From Clostridia bacterium (GTDB taxonomy: Bacteria > Bacillota > Clostridia > Oscillospirales > CAG-272), in the NCBI GenBank assembly GCA_017624905.1, contig JAGAMD010000006.1, forward strand, positions 1-64,000: DNA of 64,000 bases, written 5' to 3'. Below, piece after piece: positions 16,291-25,123 of the stretch. The first letter of the stretch is position 1, and each line of letters begins with the position of its first letter. The notes below the pieces were generated by a model, which saw nothing but the letters and a program-made list of their open reading frames with translations, had not been told where the DNA came from and did not search any database. Position numbers and translations under genes: made by a program.

Positions 16291-17146
16291 ATATTCCAAG
16301 TATATTAAGCACAATGCCTGAAATAACTGCGATGATGTAAAGGGTCCATACAATGCGTAGATTTTCACGCTTGATAGGATTAGCCTTAAATAGCACGGCA
16401 AGACCTACACCGGCACCGGAGCAAAGACCGGCAACAGCCGAGCCAAAGGAAAGAGTACCACAGGTATATAGCTCAGTAATGGCAGCAGAAACAGCACAGT
16501 TAGGGATAAGACCAACAAGACCTGTTATAAATGGTTGGAAAAAGCTACCGCTAAGCAGAATAGAATTTATAAAATCCTCGCCAAGCACAGAGGCAATATT
16601 GAATAAAACAAAGTTTACAATAAATATAAATACACCAATTTTAACTGTGTGCTTTAAAGCAGGCTTGAATATGCCCTCATTCTCGTCGCATCCACAGTCT
16701 CGGCACATATCAACAGGGATTTTGGCGATTTTTCTTTTCCTGTTTATAAAATCTATTAGATAACCGGCAACAACGCCGATTAATACCTTGACCAAGATTA
16801 GCTTGCCAATTGTTTTAACGGGGGCAAGGGAAGATAGCATAAGCACAATAGCCTCGTCAGAGGTGGAGAGAAAAACTGCAATAAGAGTACCCTCGGTGAT
16901 AATTCCTGCTGTATATAGGTTTGCACTGGCACCGGAAAAGCCACATTGAGGAACACAACCAAGCAATGAGCCAACAACAGGTCCGGCTTTACCGATTTTA
17001 CCAAGTGTGTTTTCCATTTTAGCTGATGCCTTTTTCTCAAGTAGCTCCATCAAAAGGTAGGCAATAAAAAGAAGAGGCAAAATTTTTAATGTATCTATAA
17101 CAGGCTCACCAAACACAGCTACTATACCGTGCCAAATATCACTCAT
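16289..17146 (-). CDS. Putative manganese/metal permease (ArsP_2 family)
   Basis: The 285-residue protein has about nine hydrophobic helices in two similar halves, each with a proline-cysteine motif: VPQCGFSGASANLY near residue 70 and IPNCAVSAAITELY near 225. A CRDCGCDE cluster sits in the central loop. These are hallmarks of the family labelled putative manganese transporter or arsenic efflux (PF11449). The start at 17146 has AAGGAGG 5 bases upstream; the longer frame to 17218 would run through the operator. The tandem Fur-family operator right at the start of the transcript says expression responds to a metal. Substrate and direction are unproven. Confidence 0.78.
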   Translation of the reverse strand: MSDIWHGIVAVFGEPVIDTLKILPLLFIAYLLMELLEKKASAKMENTLGKIGKAGPVVGSLLGCVPQCGFSGASANLYTAGIITEGTLIAVFLSTSDEAIVLMLSSLAPVKTIGKLILVKVLIGVVAGYLIDFINRKRKIAKIPVDMCRDCGCDENEGIFKPALKHTVKIGVFIFIVNFVLFNIASVLGEDFINSILLSGSFFQPFITGLVGLIPNCAVSAAITELYTCGTLSFGSAVAGLCSGAGVGLAVLFKANPIKRENLRIVWTLYIIAVISGIVLNILGI

Positions 17147-17192
17147 TTTTACCTCCTTTTCAAGCCTTATCGCTTGTTGCTTTTTCAAATTC

Positions 17193-17218
17193 ATTCTCAA
17201 TTTGAGAATCGTTCTCAA
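17193..17218 (-). promoter_or_regulatory. Tandem overlapping Fur-family operator
   Basis: Two overlapping 7-3-7 palindromes share the centre TTGAGAA: ATTCTCA-att-TGAGAAT (17193-17209) and TTGAGAA-tcg-TTCTCAA (17202-17218). This is the staggered double-dimer arrangement of Fur/Zur/PerR boxes. It lies just downstream of the -10 box of the permease promoter, so a metal-loaded repressor would block transcription. Confidence 0.75.
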
Positions 17219-17229
17219 ATTATAGTGGC

Positions 17230-17258
17230 ATTATACATTAAATATAAAAAATTGTCAA
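17230..17258 (-). promoter_or_regulatory. Consensus promoter of the metal permease
   Basis: On the minus strand TTGACA (17253-17258) and TATAAT (17230-17235) are separated by 17 bases. Confidence 0.8.
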
Positions 17259-17309
17259 CTACAAATATGAAAAAATCGTGATAAAATTTTAAATATTTGT
17301 CGAAACTAC

Positions 17310-17338
17310 TTGAAATATAATATATAATGTGATATTAT
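17310..17338 (+). promoter_or_regulatory. Promoter of the THF riboswitch-folT-folC transcript
   Basis: TTGAAA (17310-17315) and TATTAT (17333-17338) are separated by 17 bases. The riboswitch starts about 14 bases later. Confidence 0.65.
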
Positions 17339-17351
17339 CAATCTAGATTTT

Positions 17352-17448
17352 ACAGAGTAAATATACGTGCGTTAAGTGTTTAGGGGACGGGGAGTTGCCT
17401 TTAAAACGAAAACCGGTGTTGCGGTACGTATATTGCATCCCGCTGTGG
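17352..17448 (+). promoter_or_regulatory. Tetrahydrofolate (THF) riboswitch
   Basis: The conserved THF-aptamer landmarks appear in order: a closing stem (ATATACGT with ACGTATAT), GCGTTAAGTG, GGGGACGGGGAG, ACCGGTGTTGCGG and TTGCATCCCGC. It lies directly before the folate S-component and folC, the usual genes under this riboswitch, which turns off folate uptake and retention when THF is plentiful. Confidence 0.88.
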
Positions 17449-17513
17449 TCATTTTTTGACTTAATACCCGATGCAAAATCTGTACTTTCTTATTTTAAGG
17501 AGGTGCTTTTTTT

Positions 17514-18068
17514 ATGCAAAAAAGAGAAGAAACAAAAAAGAGCAGAGTGTTTACTGCTCAAAAGCTTACAATAATGGCTTTGATGATAGCACTGTCTATC
17601 GTGCTTGGCAAGTATCTTGCTATTAATGTAACAACAATGATAAGAATCAGCTTGGAGAATTTGCCGATTATTATTTCAGCCATAGCCTTAGGGCCTATTG
17701 GCGGTGGCTTGGTAGCCTTGGTAGCTGATATTTTAGGTTGCATCTTGGTTGGCTATGAGATTAATCCAATAGTAACCTTAGGTGCTGTGTCTTTAGGTGT
17801 GATTTGCGGACTGATTTACAAATATACACCACTGTTGGGAACAGTGAAAAGACTTGCTTTGTCAGTAATGGTAGCCCATTTAATCGGCTCTGTTACTATT
17901 AAAACAGTAGGACTTGCCGCATTTTATCTTGCAAACTATAATATGGGCTTTGGTACATTGTTTTTAATTCGACTAGGCACATATTTTGTAACCGGAACTG
18001 TTGAGGCTTTGATAATTAGCCTACTTTTAAAAAACAAAGCAATAAAGAAAATTATAACTAACATTTAA
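17514..18068 (+). CDS. folT: Folate ECF transporter S-component
   Basis: The 184-residue protein has six membrane helices after a short basic N-terminus (QKREETKKSRVFTAQKLTIMALMIALSI, quoted in part: the TAQKLTIMALMIALS segment). It matches FolT, the folate-binding S-component that works with a shared EcfAA'T energising module, none of which is in this window. R-ISLENLPIIISAIALGPIGGGL and LVADILGCILVG are typical S-component motifs. AAGGAGGTG precedes the ATG. The THF riboswitch upstream and folC downstream (11 bases later) confirm the folate role: uptake followed by polyglutamylation to trap folate in the cell. Confidence 0.88.
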   Translation: MQKREETKKSRVFTAQKLTIMALMIALSIVLGKYLAINVTTMIRISLENLPIIISAIALGPIGGGLVALVADILGCILVGYEINPIVTLGAVSLGVICGLIYKYTPLLGTVKRLALSVMVAHLIGSVTIKTVGLAAFYLANYNMGFGTLFLIRLGTYFVTGTVEALIISLLLKNKAIKKIITNI

Positions 18069-18078
18069 GGAGCAAAGC

Positions 18079-19356
18079 GTGAACTACAAGGAAACACTAG
18101 AATATATTCATTCAATAAATTGGCAGTTCTGTAAGCCCGGACTTGAAAGAATAGAAAAGCTATGCAATGGACTTGATAATCCTCAAAATAAGCTTAAATT
18201 CATACACGTAGCCGGTACAAACGGCAAGGGCTCCTTTTGCTCAATGCTTTCAAGCGTACTTAAGGAATCCGGTTATAAGGTAGGACTTTACACCTCTCCG
18301 TATATAACAAAGTTCAATGAAAGAATGGCAATAAACAACAAGCCAATCTCAAATACCGAGCTTGTAAGAGTTACCGAGAAGGTAAAGGAAATTGCCGATA
18401 AAATGGAGGACAAGCCAACAGAGTTTGAGCTTGTAACTGCAATAGCCTTTGAATACTTTTATCAAAACAAATGCGACTATGTCGTGCTTGAATGTGGTCT
18501 CGGTGGCAGACTCGATTCAACAAATATAATTAAGACATCTATATTGTCAGTTATAACAGGCATATCATTTGACCATACATCAATACTTGGTAACACAATA
18601 AAGGAAATAGCATATGAAAAGGCGGGAATTATAAAAGAAAATGTTCCTGTTTTGTGGTGCGGTGAAAATAATGAGGCAAAAAATGTAATATGCGAGGTTG
18701 CCAAAAACAGACACGCCAAGGTGTATTTTCCCGACCACGACGAAATAATAATTAAAAGAGCAACGCTTGACGAAACATTTTTTGACTATAAAAATTTCAG
18801 GAATGTTAAGATCAAGCTTCTTGGTAAATATCAGCCTATAAACTGTGCAAACGTGCTTGAGGCTGTAACTATTCTTGCTGAAATGGGCATTAACTTTGAA
18901 TATCCATCAGTAATAGATGGTCTTTCAAAAGCAGAGTGGCATGCTCGTTTTGAAAAGCTACAGGTAAATCCGCTTGTTATATTTGATGGTGCACACAACC
19001 CAGAGGGCGTAGATGCAAGTGTAGATAGCATAAGAAGCTATTTCGGCACAAGCAAGGTTTATGTTCTGACAGGTGTTATGGCAGACAAGGATTATAGCTA
19101 TATGGCAAAGAAAATTTCCTCTGTCGCTAGTCAGGTTTACACAATAACACCCGACAATCCACGTGCACTCTCAGCCAAAGAATACAGCGAGGTTTATAAC
19201 GCACTTGGTACACCTGCAAAACCGTTTGAAAACATAAAAAGTGCCATAGAGTGTGCGATTTTCGAAGCAAAAAGAGATGGAAAAGCACTTTTTTGCCTTG
19301 GTTCGCTATATATGTATAATGAGGTTGCAAGGATTCTTGAATCGCTTAATAAATAG
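18079..19356 (+). CDS. folC: Folylpolyglutamate synthase / dihydrofolate synthase
   Basis: FolC is a Mur-ligase-type ATP-dependent enzyme that adds glutamates to folates. The 425-residue protein has the ATP loop AGTNGKGSF near residue 50, TSPYITKFNERM, the LECGLGGRLDSTN segment, the ISFDHTSILG omega-loop region, and FDGAHNPEG near 310. The start is GTG at 18079 with AAGGAG overlapping the folT stop, so it is tightly coupled to folT and to the THF riboswitch. Length is normal. Confidence 0.94.
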   Translation: MNYKETLEYIHSINWQFCKPGLERIEKLCNGLDNPQNKLKFIHVAGTNGKGSFCSMLSSVLKESGYKVGLYTSPYITKFNERMAINNKPISNTELVRVTEKVKEIADKMEDKPTEFELVTAIAFEYFYQNKCDYVVLECGLGGRLDSTNIIKTSILSVITGISFDHTSILGNTIKEIAYEKAGIIKENVPVLWCGENNEAKNVICEVAKNRHAKVYFPDHDEIIIKRATLDETFFDYKNFRNVKIKLLGKYQPINCANVLEAVTILAEMGINFEYPSVIDGLSKAEWHARFEKLQVNPLVIFDGAHNPEGVDASVDSIRSYFGTSKVYVLTGVMADKDYSYMAKKISSVASQVYTITPDNPRALSAKEYSEVYNALGTPAKPFENIKSAIECAIFEAKRDGKALFCLGSLYMYNEVARILESLNK

Positions 19357-19403
19357 AGAAAAATTTGCATAAATCAACAATTTTTGCAAAAATTCTTAAA
19401 AAC

Positions 19404-19432
19404 TTGACATTATAATTTATGTGTGCTACAAT
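19404..19432 (+). promoter_or_regulatory. Promoter of the polysaccharide cluster
   Basis: TTGACA (19404-19409) and TACAAT (19427-19432) are separated by 17 bases. Confidence 0.75.
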
Positions 19433-19479
19433 TATTATAGCGTATTATATTACTAATGATTTACACTAAACTATAATTT

Positions 19480-21228
19480 ATGATTGGAAATTCAGTAATG
19501 GAAAAAACAAGAGAACCATTTAAGGCAAGAGTCAAAGCATTTGCCATCAAAAAATGGAATAGCTTTAAGATGAATGCTAACATTGTAAGAGAGCTTGTTA
19601 AAAAGAGCATAAAGGTTCAGTACCGTAACTCTGTTATCGGTGCTTTATGGACTGTTCTTAATCCGCTCCTTAATATGCTAGTTATGTATCTTGTATTTAG
19701 TGTCGTTTTAAGATATGGTGATGAGCCAACATATCCTCTATATATTTTCTGTGGTAATATTATGTTCTCTTTTGTAAGGGCGGCAACAACGCAGTCCTTA
19801 ACATCTATGGTAGCAAACAGAGGACTTTTAACAAAAAATAAAATCTCACAGTTTGTATTCCCAATTGCAAACAATCTAAGTGCAGTTGTAAACTTTGGAT
19901 TTTCATCAATAGCACTTCTCGGAGTAATGGGCGTTGTGTCTGTTTCTGCAGGAAAAAGCTTCTTTACACCTAACTTGCTTTTGGTGATATTAATGCTTCC
20001 GGCATTATTCTTGTTTAGCTATGGCCTTTCACTTGTATTGTCATCTATGTATGTATTTTTTAGAGATACACAGCATTTTTACAATGTATTCTTGACATTG
20101 TGGACATATCTAACCCCAATATTCTGGAAAACAACATTAATGAAACCAAATGCTAATGACTCATTTAAGCTTGAAACAATCAAAAAGATTTTGAATGTTG
20201 TAATAAACTGCAACCCGATGTATCATTTTGTTGAGTATTTTAGAGATATAGTTTTTGATTGTGTTTCATATTCATATATTAGCTCTGGTGGGCACGAGGT
20301 TGTTGTTGAGGGTGTTAAAACCTTGGAAACATTCCCGACACTTGGCATTCTATACCTAATAGGCTTACTATTCTTTGGTATTGGCACACTTATATTCTCA
20401 CTCACAAGACGTAGATTTATCTACTATATCAAAGGAGGTATTATGGAAGAAAAGATTACAAACAGCCAGCTACCTCTTGAAAACGAGGAATATATCATTG
20501 ACGTACAAAACGTATCAATGGATTTCTACACTCGAGATGAGAAGATTGACAATCTAAAGGAATTTATAATCAGACTTATCAAGGGCAAAGCAGAAAAGAA
20601 AACCGTGCGTGTTCTTGACAATATATCATTCCAAGTCAAAAAGGGTGAGTCTATCGGTCTTATTGGACACAATGGTGCAGGTAAGAGTACACTATTAAAG
20701 CTCGTGGCTGAAATTATGGAGCCTACTGAGGGCAAGGTTAAGGTGAATGGTAAGGTTGCCCCTCTTCTTAACCTGGGAGCAGGCTTTGACTTTGAGTCAA
20801 CAGGCAAGGAAAACGTATATCTGAACGGTGCAATTCTTGGCTATTCCAAAAAAGAAATGGCGAAGAAATATGAGCAAATAGTTGAATTTGCCGAGCTACA
20901 TGACTATATGCACATCCCACTAAAGAATTATTCATCCGGTATGGTTGCACGTCTTGGCTTTGCAATTGCTATCGATGTTGAGCCTGATATTTTACTAGTT
21001 GACGAGATTTTGTCAGTAGGTGATGAAAACTTCCGTCAAAAATGTGCTAAGAAGGTGAAGGAGCTCCGTGAAAAGGGAGTAACCTTTGTTATTGTCTCAC
21101 ATAGTATGGCTCAAGTAAGATCACTTTGCCAAAAGGCTATTTGGATTGAGAATTCCAAGGTTATGGCTTATGGTGAAGCAAACGAGGTATGCGATCAATA
21201 CCAAAAATATTGTAACGAAAAGCATTAA
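19480..21228 (+). CDS. Fused polysaccharide/teichoic-acid ABC exporter (permease + ATPase)
   Basis: The 582-residue protein joins two usually separate subunits of the Wzm-Wzt/TagG-TagH type exporter. Residues ~1-315 are an ABC-2 permease with six membrane helices (KKSIKVQYRNSVIGALWTVLNP is the usual N-terminal motif). Residues 322-582 are a TagH/Wzt-like ATPase: Walker A GHNGAGKST at 396-404, signature YSSGM, Walker B ILLVDEILSVGD. At the joint a full AAAGGAGGT plus ATG (20443) remains, so the ATPase may also be made on its own. The start is uncertain (19480 or 19498). Followed by a sugar-phosphate transferase and a glycosyltransferase, it probably exports a lipid-linked surface glycan. Confidence 0.88.
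   Translation: MIGNSVMEKTREPFKARVKAFAIKKWNSFKMNANIVRELVKKSIKVQYRNSVIGALWTVLNPLLNMLVMYLVFSVVLRYGDEPTYPLYIFCGNIMFSFVRAATTQSLTSMVANRGLLTKNKISQFVFPIANNLSAVVNFGFSSIALLGVMGVVSVSAGKSFFTPNLLLVILMLPALFLFSYGLSLVLSSMYVFFRDTQHFYNVFLTLWTYLTPIFWKTTLMKPNANDSFKLETIKKILNVVINCNPMYHFVEYFRDIVFDCVSYSYISSGGHEVVVEGVKTLETFPTLGILYLIGLLFFGIGTLIFSLTRRRFIYYIKGGIMEEKITNSQLPLENEEYIIDVQNVSMDFYTRDEKIDNLKEFIIRLIKGKAEKKTVRVLDNISFQVKKGESIGLIGHNGAGKSTLLKLVAEIMEPTEGKVKVNGKVAPLLNLGAGFDFESTGKENVYLNGAILGYSKKEMAKKYEQIVEFAELHDYMHIPLKNYSSGMVARLGFAIAIDVEPDILLVDEILSVGDENFRQKCAKKVKELREKGVTFVIVSHSMAQVRSLCQKAIWIENSKVMAYGEANEVCDQYQKYCNEKH
20431..20445 (+). promoter_or_regulatory. Retained internal ribosome site at the permease-ATPase joint
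   Basis: AAAGGAGGT is followed after three bases by ATG (20443-20445), in frame inside the fused gene at codon 322. It is as good as any true start in the window and sits exactly where an independent ATPase gene would begin. Confidence 0.7.
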
Positions 21229-21288
21229 TCAGTTTTACTGACTAGTGCTTTTAGACTTTAAAACTAAAACAGGAAGGGAGTAGCTAAT

Positions 21289-22647
21289 ATGGGACAAATT
21301 GAAAAATATCTAGCCCACTTTTTAAGTGCGATTGCTGATTTTATAATTAATTTTGCATCGATAATGGTTGCTCTTGTTTTGGTAATAACCTACAATTCAA
21401 TCGGTGGCACAGCAGTTGCCATTTCCGTTGCCGTAGCACTTGCATCAGTTTTAATCTACTTCGCCTTTGATTTGTATTCAACAAAGGTTTTTGCAAAGCT
21501 ACATACACAAATTATCAAAATTTTAATAGCTCAGCTATTAAATTTAACAATCGGAATTGTATTTTTTGCAATTTTTTCAATAATGAAATACTATTTGGTT
21601 GCATTAATCAGCGTTGGTGTTTCATCTCTTGCTATAATTGTAAAGAAAATTATTACAACCAAATTTATTCACTACCTACGCATTACAAAAAAGAGAGTTA
21701 AAAAGGTAATTATTGTTGGCGGTAGCGGAGCAGGTAAGGAATACGAAAACCAAATCAATCTAAACAAGCATTATGGCTATGTTGTAGTAGGCTATGTTTC
21801 AGTAAACAGAGAAATTGAAAATAAGCTAGGCACATATAAGGAGCTTGATTCTATAATCAAGGAGTATAAGCCACACGAGATTGTTCTTGCACTATCCTCA
21901 AGCGAGGAGCATAACCTACAAGAAATTCTAGAGGTGTGTGACACAAACGGCACAAGAGCAATGATTATTCCTACTACATATCGTTACTTTAAGGCTAAAT
22001 GTCAGGTTGATATGATAGGCAATGTGCCTGTTATCAATACAAGAACAATTCCACTTGACAATCCTGCAAATGCGTTTGCAAAAAGGCTTATGGATATTGT
22101 TATATCCTCACTTATGATACTTGTGTTATCTCCAATTATGCTTTTTGCAATGATAGGTGTTAAGCTTTCCTCAAAGGGTCCCGCAATCTTTAAGCAAAAA
22201 AGAGTAGGAAAAAATAATGAGGAATTTACAATGTATAAGTTCCGTTCAATGCGTGTAAACGAAATGTCTGATACCGCTTGGACAACAAATGAGGACAAAA
22301 GAAAAACGAAATTCGGTACGTTTTTAAGGAAAACAGGCATTGATGAGCTACCACAGCTCTTCAACGTACTATTTGGCTCGATGTCAATTGTTGGGCCAAG
22401 ACCGGAGCTGCCTAAATTCGTTGAGGAATACTCAAAAACCATACCTCTGTACAAGGTTAAGCATCAAGTAAAGCCCGGTATTACAGGACTTGCACAAATC
22501 TATGGCTATCGTGGAGATACATCTATTGAGCGTAGAATTGAGCTTGATATTAAGTATATTGAGGAATGGTCTGTATATAACGACATTAAAATTATTCTTA
22601 CAACACCATTTAAAATGTTTAACAGGAATGAAAAATACGTAAAATGA
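21289..22647 (+). CDS. Polyprenyl-phosphate sugar-1-phosphate transferase (WcaJ type)
   Basis: This 452-residue membrane enzyme starts surface-glycan assembly by moving a sugar-1-phosphate onto undecaprenyl phosphate. Four N-terminal membrane helices (~10-125) are followed by a Rossmann-like CoA-binding-type region (VIIVGGSGAGKEY). A fifth helix (~275) then leads into the bacterial sugar transferase domain, with the hallmarks KRLMDIV, FKQKRVGKN, FTMYKFRSM, DELPQLFNVLFGSMSIVGPRPE and KPGITGLAQ. Length matches the long WcaJ/WbaP-like class. GGAAGGGAG precedes the ATG. It overlaps the next glycosyltransferase by 4 bases. The sugar is probably glucose or galactose but is not shown by sequence. 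Confidence 0.9.
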   Translation: MGQIEKYLAHFLSAIADFIINFASIMVALVLVITYNSIGGTAVAISVAVALASVLIYFAFDLYSTKVFAKLHTQIIKILIAQLLNLTIGIVFFAIFSIMKYYLVALISVGVSSLAIIVKKIITTKFIHYLRITKKRVKKVIIVGGSGAGKEYENQINLNKHYGYVVVGYVSVNREIENKLGTYKELDSIIKEYKPHEIVLALSSSEEHNLQEILEVCDTNGTRAMIIPTTYRYFKAKCQVDMIGNVPVINTRTIPLDNPANAFAKRLMDIVISSLMILVLSPIMLFAMIGVKLSSKGPAIFKQKRVGKNNEEFTMYKFRSMRVNEMSDTAWTTNEDKRKTKFGTFLRKTGIDELPQLFNVLFGSMSIVGPRPELPKFVEEYSKTIPLYKVKHQVKPGITGLAQIYGYRGDTSIERRIELDIKYIEEWSVYNDIKIILTTPFKMFNRNEKYVK

Positions 22648-23675
22648 AGATATTAGTTGTCGCATCAAATATGGTGCATATAAACAATTTTCACCAGCCG
22701 TACATTCAGACCTTTAAAGATGACGGAAATGATGTTTATGTAATGGCAAGTGGTGAGGGCGCTGATTTTAATATTCCATTTAAAAAGCGTTCACTTTCCT
22801 TAAAAAATCTATTCTTGTCGTTCAAGATTAGAAAAATAATAAAAAAAGAAAAATTTGACATAATATATTTACATACAACGCTAAGCGCCTTTTGGACAAG
22901 ATGGGCATTAAAGGGACTAAAAAATAGACCTTTAGTTGTAAATACGGTGCACGGATATCTCTTTGGCGAAAGCTCAGGTGCTTTACATAACAAAATTTAT
23001 CTCGCTTGTGAAAAAATTGTAAGAAAAGTGACAGATAATATAGTTGTGATGAACAGTGAGGACGAAATAATCGCCAAGGAAAACAACCTCTGCTTAGGAA
23101 AAATATATAAAATCAATGGTATGGGTGTTGATTTTTCAAAAAAGGCAATTGAAAAAGCAAATCCGTCAGTCCAACCAAGAAATCTTGTATATGTTGGAGA
23201 GCTAAACAAAAGAAAAAATCAAATATTTTTAGTTAAAGCTCTTGAAAGACTACCCAATATGTCGCTAACGCTTGTAGGCGACGGTGGTGAAAGAAAAGCA
23301 ATAGAAAAATGTATAAAAAGGCTCGGTCTTGGCGACAGAGTAACAATAACAGGCTTTACAAAAAACGTCGGGGAGTATCTAAAAAACGCAGATATATATG
23401 TTAGCGCCTCGACAATTGAGGGTTTGCCGTTCAATATACTTGAGGCAATCGAGAGTGGGCTTTATATTGTAGCCTCAAATATCAAGGGACAAAGAGACAT
23501 CTTGCCAAGCGAATGCTTATATACTCTTGATAATGAGGATGAGTTTGTTTCACTGATTAACAATCCATCTATTTGCAAAAATGTAACAAAAGAATATTCT
23601 CTTGACAGCGTTATTTCGCAAAATATGGAAATATATTATGAATGTGCCGGTAAAAGTAGCACAATTAAGGTATAA
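22644..23675 (+). CDS. Glycosyltransferase family 4
   Basis: The 343-residue GT-B-fold enzyme probably adds the second sugar to the lipid-linked precursor. The N-terminal acceptor half reads KILVVASNMVHINNFHQPYI and IIYLHTTLSAFWTRW. The C-terminal donor half has LVYVGELNKRKNQ, ITGFTKNVGEYLKNADIYVSAS and EGLPFNILEAI, with the GT4 E-x7-E motif. Its ATG overlaps the preceding transferase stop (ATGA), so the two steps are translationally coupled. Donor and acceptor sugars cannot be read from sequence. Confidence 0.88.
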   Translation: MKILVVASNMVHINNFHQPYIQTFKDDGNDVYVMASGEGADFNIPFKKRSLSLKNLFLSFKIRKIIKKEKFDIIYLHTTLSAFWTRWALKGLKNRPLVVNTVHGYLFGESSGALHNKIYLACEKIVRKVTDNIVVMNSEDEIIAKENNLCLGKIYKINGMGVDFSKKAIEKANPSVQPRNLVYVGELNKRKNQIFLVKALERLPNMSLTLVGDGGERKAIEKCIKRLGLGDRVTITGFTKNVGEYLKNADIYVSASTIEGLPFNILEAIESGLYIVASNIKGQRDILPSECLYTLDNEDEFVSLINNPSICKNVTKEYSLDSVISQNMEIYYECAGKSSTIKV

Positions 23676-23689
23676 TAAGGAGGAATAAT

Positions 23690-24139
23690 ATGGCTTGGAT
23701 ATGGCTAGCACTTGCAATAGGACTACTTGTAGTCGAAGCGATGTCAGTACAGCTCGTGTGCGTGTGGTTTTCAATCTCAGCACTTGTAACCTCACTGGTA
23801 ACACTCGCTTTTGAAAATCTTGGCTTTGGTATCCCGTGGCAGCTTATTTTGTTCGCAGTGCTTTCAGTGGTTCTGTTCGTTTGCACAAGAAAGCTTGTGA
23901 AAAGATTTCTTACAAGAAAGTCAAATGCACAAAAGACTAACCTAGAGCTCTATATCGGTAAGGAGGGTGTCGTTACCGAGGATATTGATAATATCAAGGG
24001 GCAGGGTGCAGTTAAGGTTGGCGGACTTGTATGGAGTGCACAATCAATCGATGGAAATCCTATAAAAAAGGATGAAATAGTAATTTTTAAAGAGGTCAAC
24101 GGCAATAAAGCAGTCGTTGAACCAAAGAAAGGAGAATAA
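23690..24139 (+). CDS. NfeD-family membrane protein
   Basis: The 149-residue protein has two membrane segments (~2-25 and ~45-66) and a C-terminal small OB-fold domain (LYIGKEGVVTEDIDNIKGQGAVKVGG, then GNPIKKDEIVIFKEVNGNKAVVEP). This is the short NfeD form without the ClpP-like protease. NfeD proteins are typically encoded beside SPFH proteins, as here, 3 bases away, and are thought to form membrane microdomain complexes with them. AAGGAGGAAT precedes the ATG. It lies 14 bases after the glycosyltransferase and may be read from the same transcript. Confidence 0.85.
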   Translation: MAWIWLALAIGLLVVEAMSVQLVCVWFSISALVTSLVTLAFENLGFGIPWQLILFAVLSVVLFVCTRKLVKRFLTRKSNAQKTNLELYIGKEGVVTEDIDNIKGQGAVKVGGLVWSAQSIDGNPIKKDEIVIFKEVNGNKAVVEPKKGE

Positions 24140-24142
24140 AAT

Positions 24143-25087
24143 ATGGGCGGATGGGAATGGATTTTTCTTCCAATCGGTATCTTGGTAGTGGCAGGTGTTA
24201 TTGTTGCCTTAAATATCAAGGTAGTACCACAATCAAAGGCATTTGTAATTGAAAGACTAGGTGCGTATCACGTTACTTGGGACACAGGACTTCACTTTTT
24301 AATTCCTATTATTGATAGGATTGCAAAGGAGGTCTCACTAAAGGAGCAGGTGGCAGACTTCCCACCTCAACCGGTTATTACCAAGGATAACGTAACTATG
24401 CAAATTGACACAGTTGTGTTCTTCCAAATCACAGACCCTAAGCTATATGCTTACGGTGTTGAGAGCCCAATTGCAGCAATTGAAAACCTAACAGCTACAA
24501 CCTTGCGTAATATCATTGGTGACCTTGAGCTTGACCACACACTCACATCTCGTGATACAATCAACGCAAAGATTCGTTCAATTCTAGACGAGGCAACAGA
24601 CCCTTGGGGAATTAAAATCAACCGTGTTGAATTGAAGAACATCAAGCCACCGGCTGAAATCCAAGACGCAATGGAAAAGCAAATGAAGGCTGAAAGACAA
24701 AGACGTGAGGCTATCCTTCGTGCAGAGGGCGAAAAGTCAAGTAACATCTTGGTAGCTGAAGGTAAAAAGGAAAGCCAAATTCTTGAGGCTGAGGCTGAAA
24801 AGGCAGCAGCAATTTTACGTGCTGAGGCTGAAAAAGAAGCAAGAATCAGACGTGCTGAGGGTGAAGCTGAAGCAATCCTTAAGATTAACCAAGCACAAGC
24901 AGAGTCAATCAGACTTATCAACGAGGCATCACCGGAGAGTGCATACTTGACACTCAAAAAGCTTGAGGCTATGGAAAAGGTTTCTGACGGTAAGGCTACA
25001 AAGGTAATAATTCCAAGCGACCTTCAAGGCGTAGTTGGACTTGTCAACACAATCGCAGAAAGCACAAAGACAGACAATCTTAACTAA
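24143..25087 (+). CDS. SPFH/stomatin-family membrane scaffold protein
   Basis: The 314-residue protein has one N-terminal membrane helix (~7-25) and an SPFH/band-7 domain (VVPQSKAFVIERLGAYHVTWDTGLHFLIPI, seen around residues 30-190, with DVTMQIDTVVFFQ-type strands). A long Ala/Glu-rich coiled coil (~190-265) is built on repeated AE(A/G)EK units. It belongs to the stomatin/QmcA group that forms ring-like scaffolds in membrane microdomains. Its partner NfeD is immediately upstream. AAAGGAGAAT precedes the ATG and a bidirectional terminator follows. Confidence 0.92.
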   Translation: MGGWEWIFLPIGILVVAGVIVALNIKVVPQSKAFVIERLGAYHVTWDTGLHFLIPIIDRIAKEVSLKEQVADFPPQPVITKDNVTMQIDTVVFFQITDPKLYAYGVESPIAAIENLTATTLRNIIGDLELDHTLTSRDTINAKIRSILDEATDPWGIKINRVELKNIKPPAEIQDAMEKQMKAERQRREAILRAEGEKSSNILVAEGKKESQILEAEAEKAAAILRAEAEKEARIRRAEGEAEAILKINQAQAESIRLINEASPESAYLTLKKLEAMEKVSDGKATKVIIPSDLQGVVGLVNTIAESTKTDNLN

Positions 25088-25089
25088 TA

Positions 25090-25123
25090 AAAAAAGTCTA
25101 ACGCACTCGCGTTAGACTTTTTT
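25090..25123. terminator. Bidirectional terminator between SPFH gene and mtaB
   Basis: AAAAAAGTCTAACGC pairs with GCGTTAGACTTTTTT around ACTC. It serves both convergent genes and overlaps the last bases of mtaB. Confidence 0.88.
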
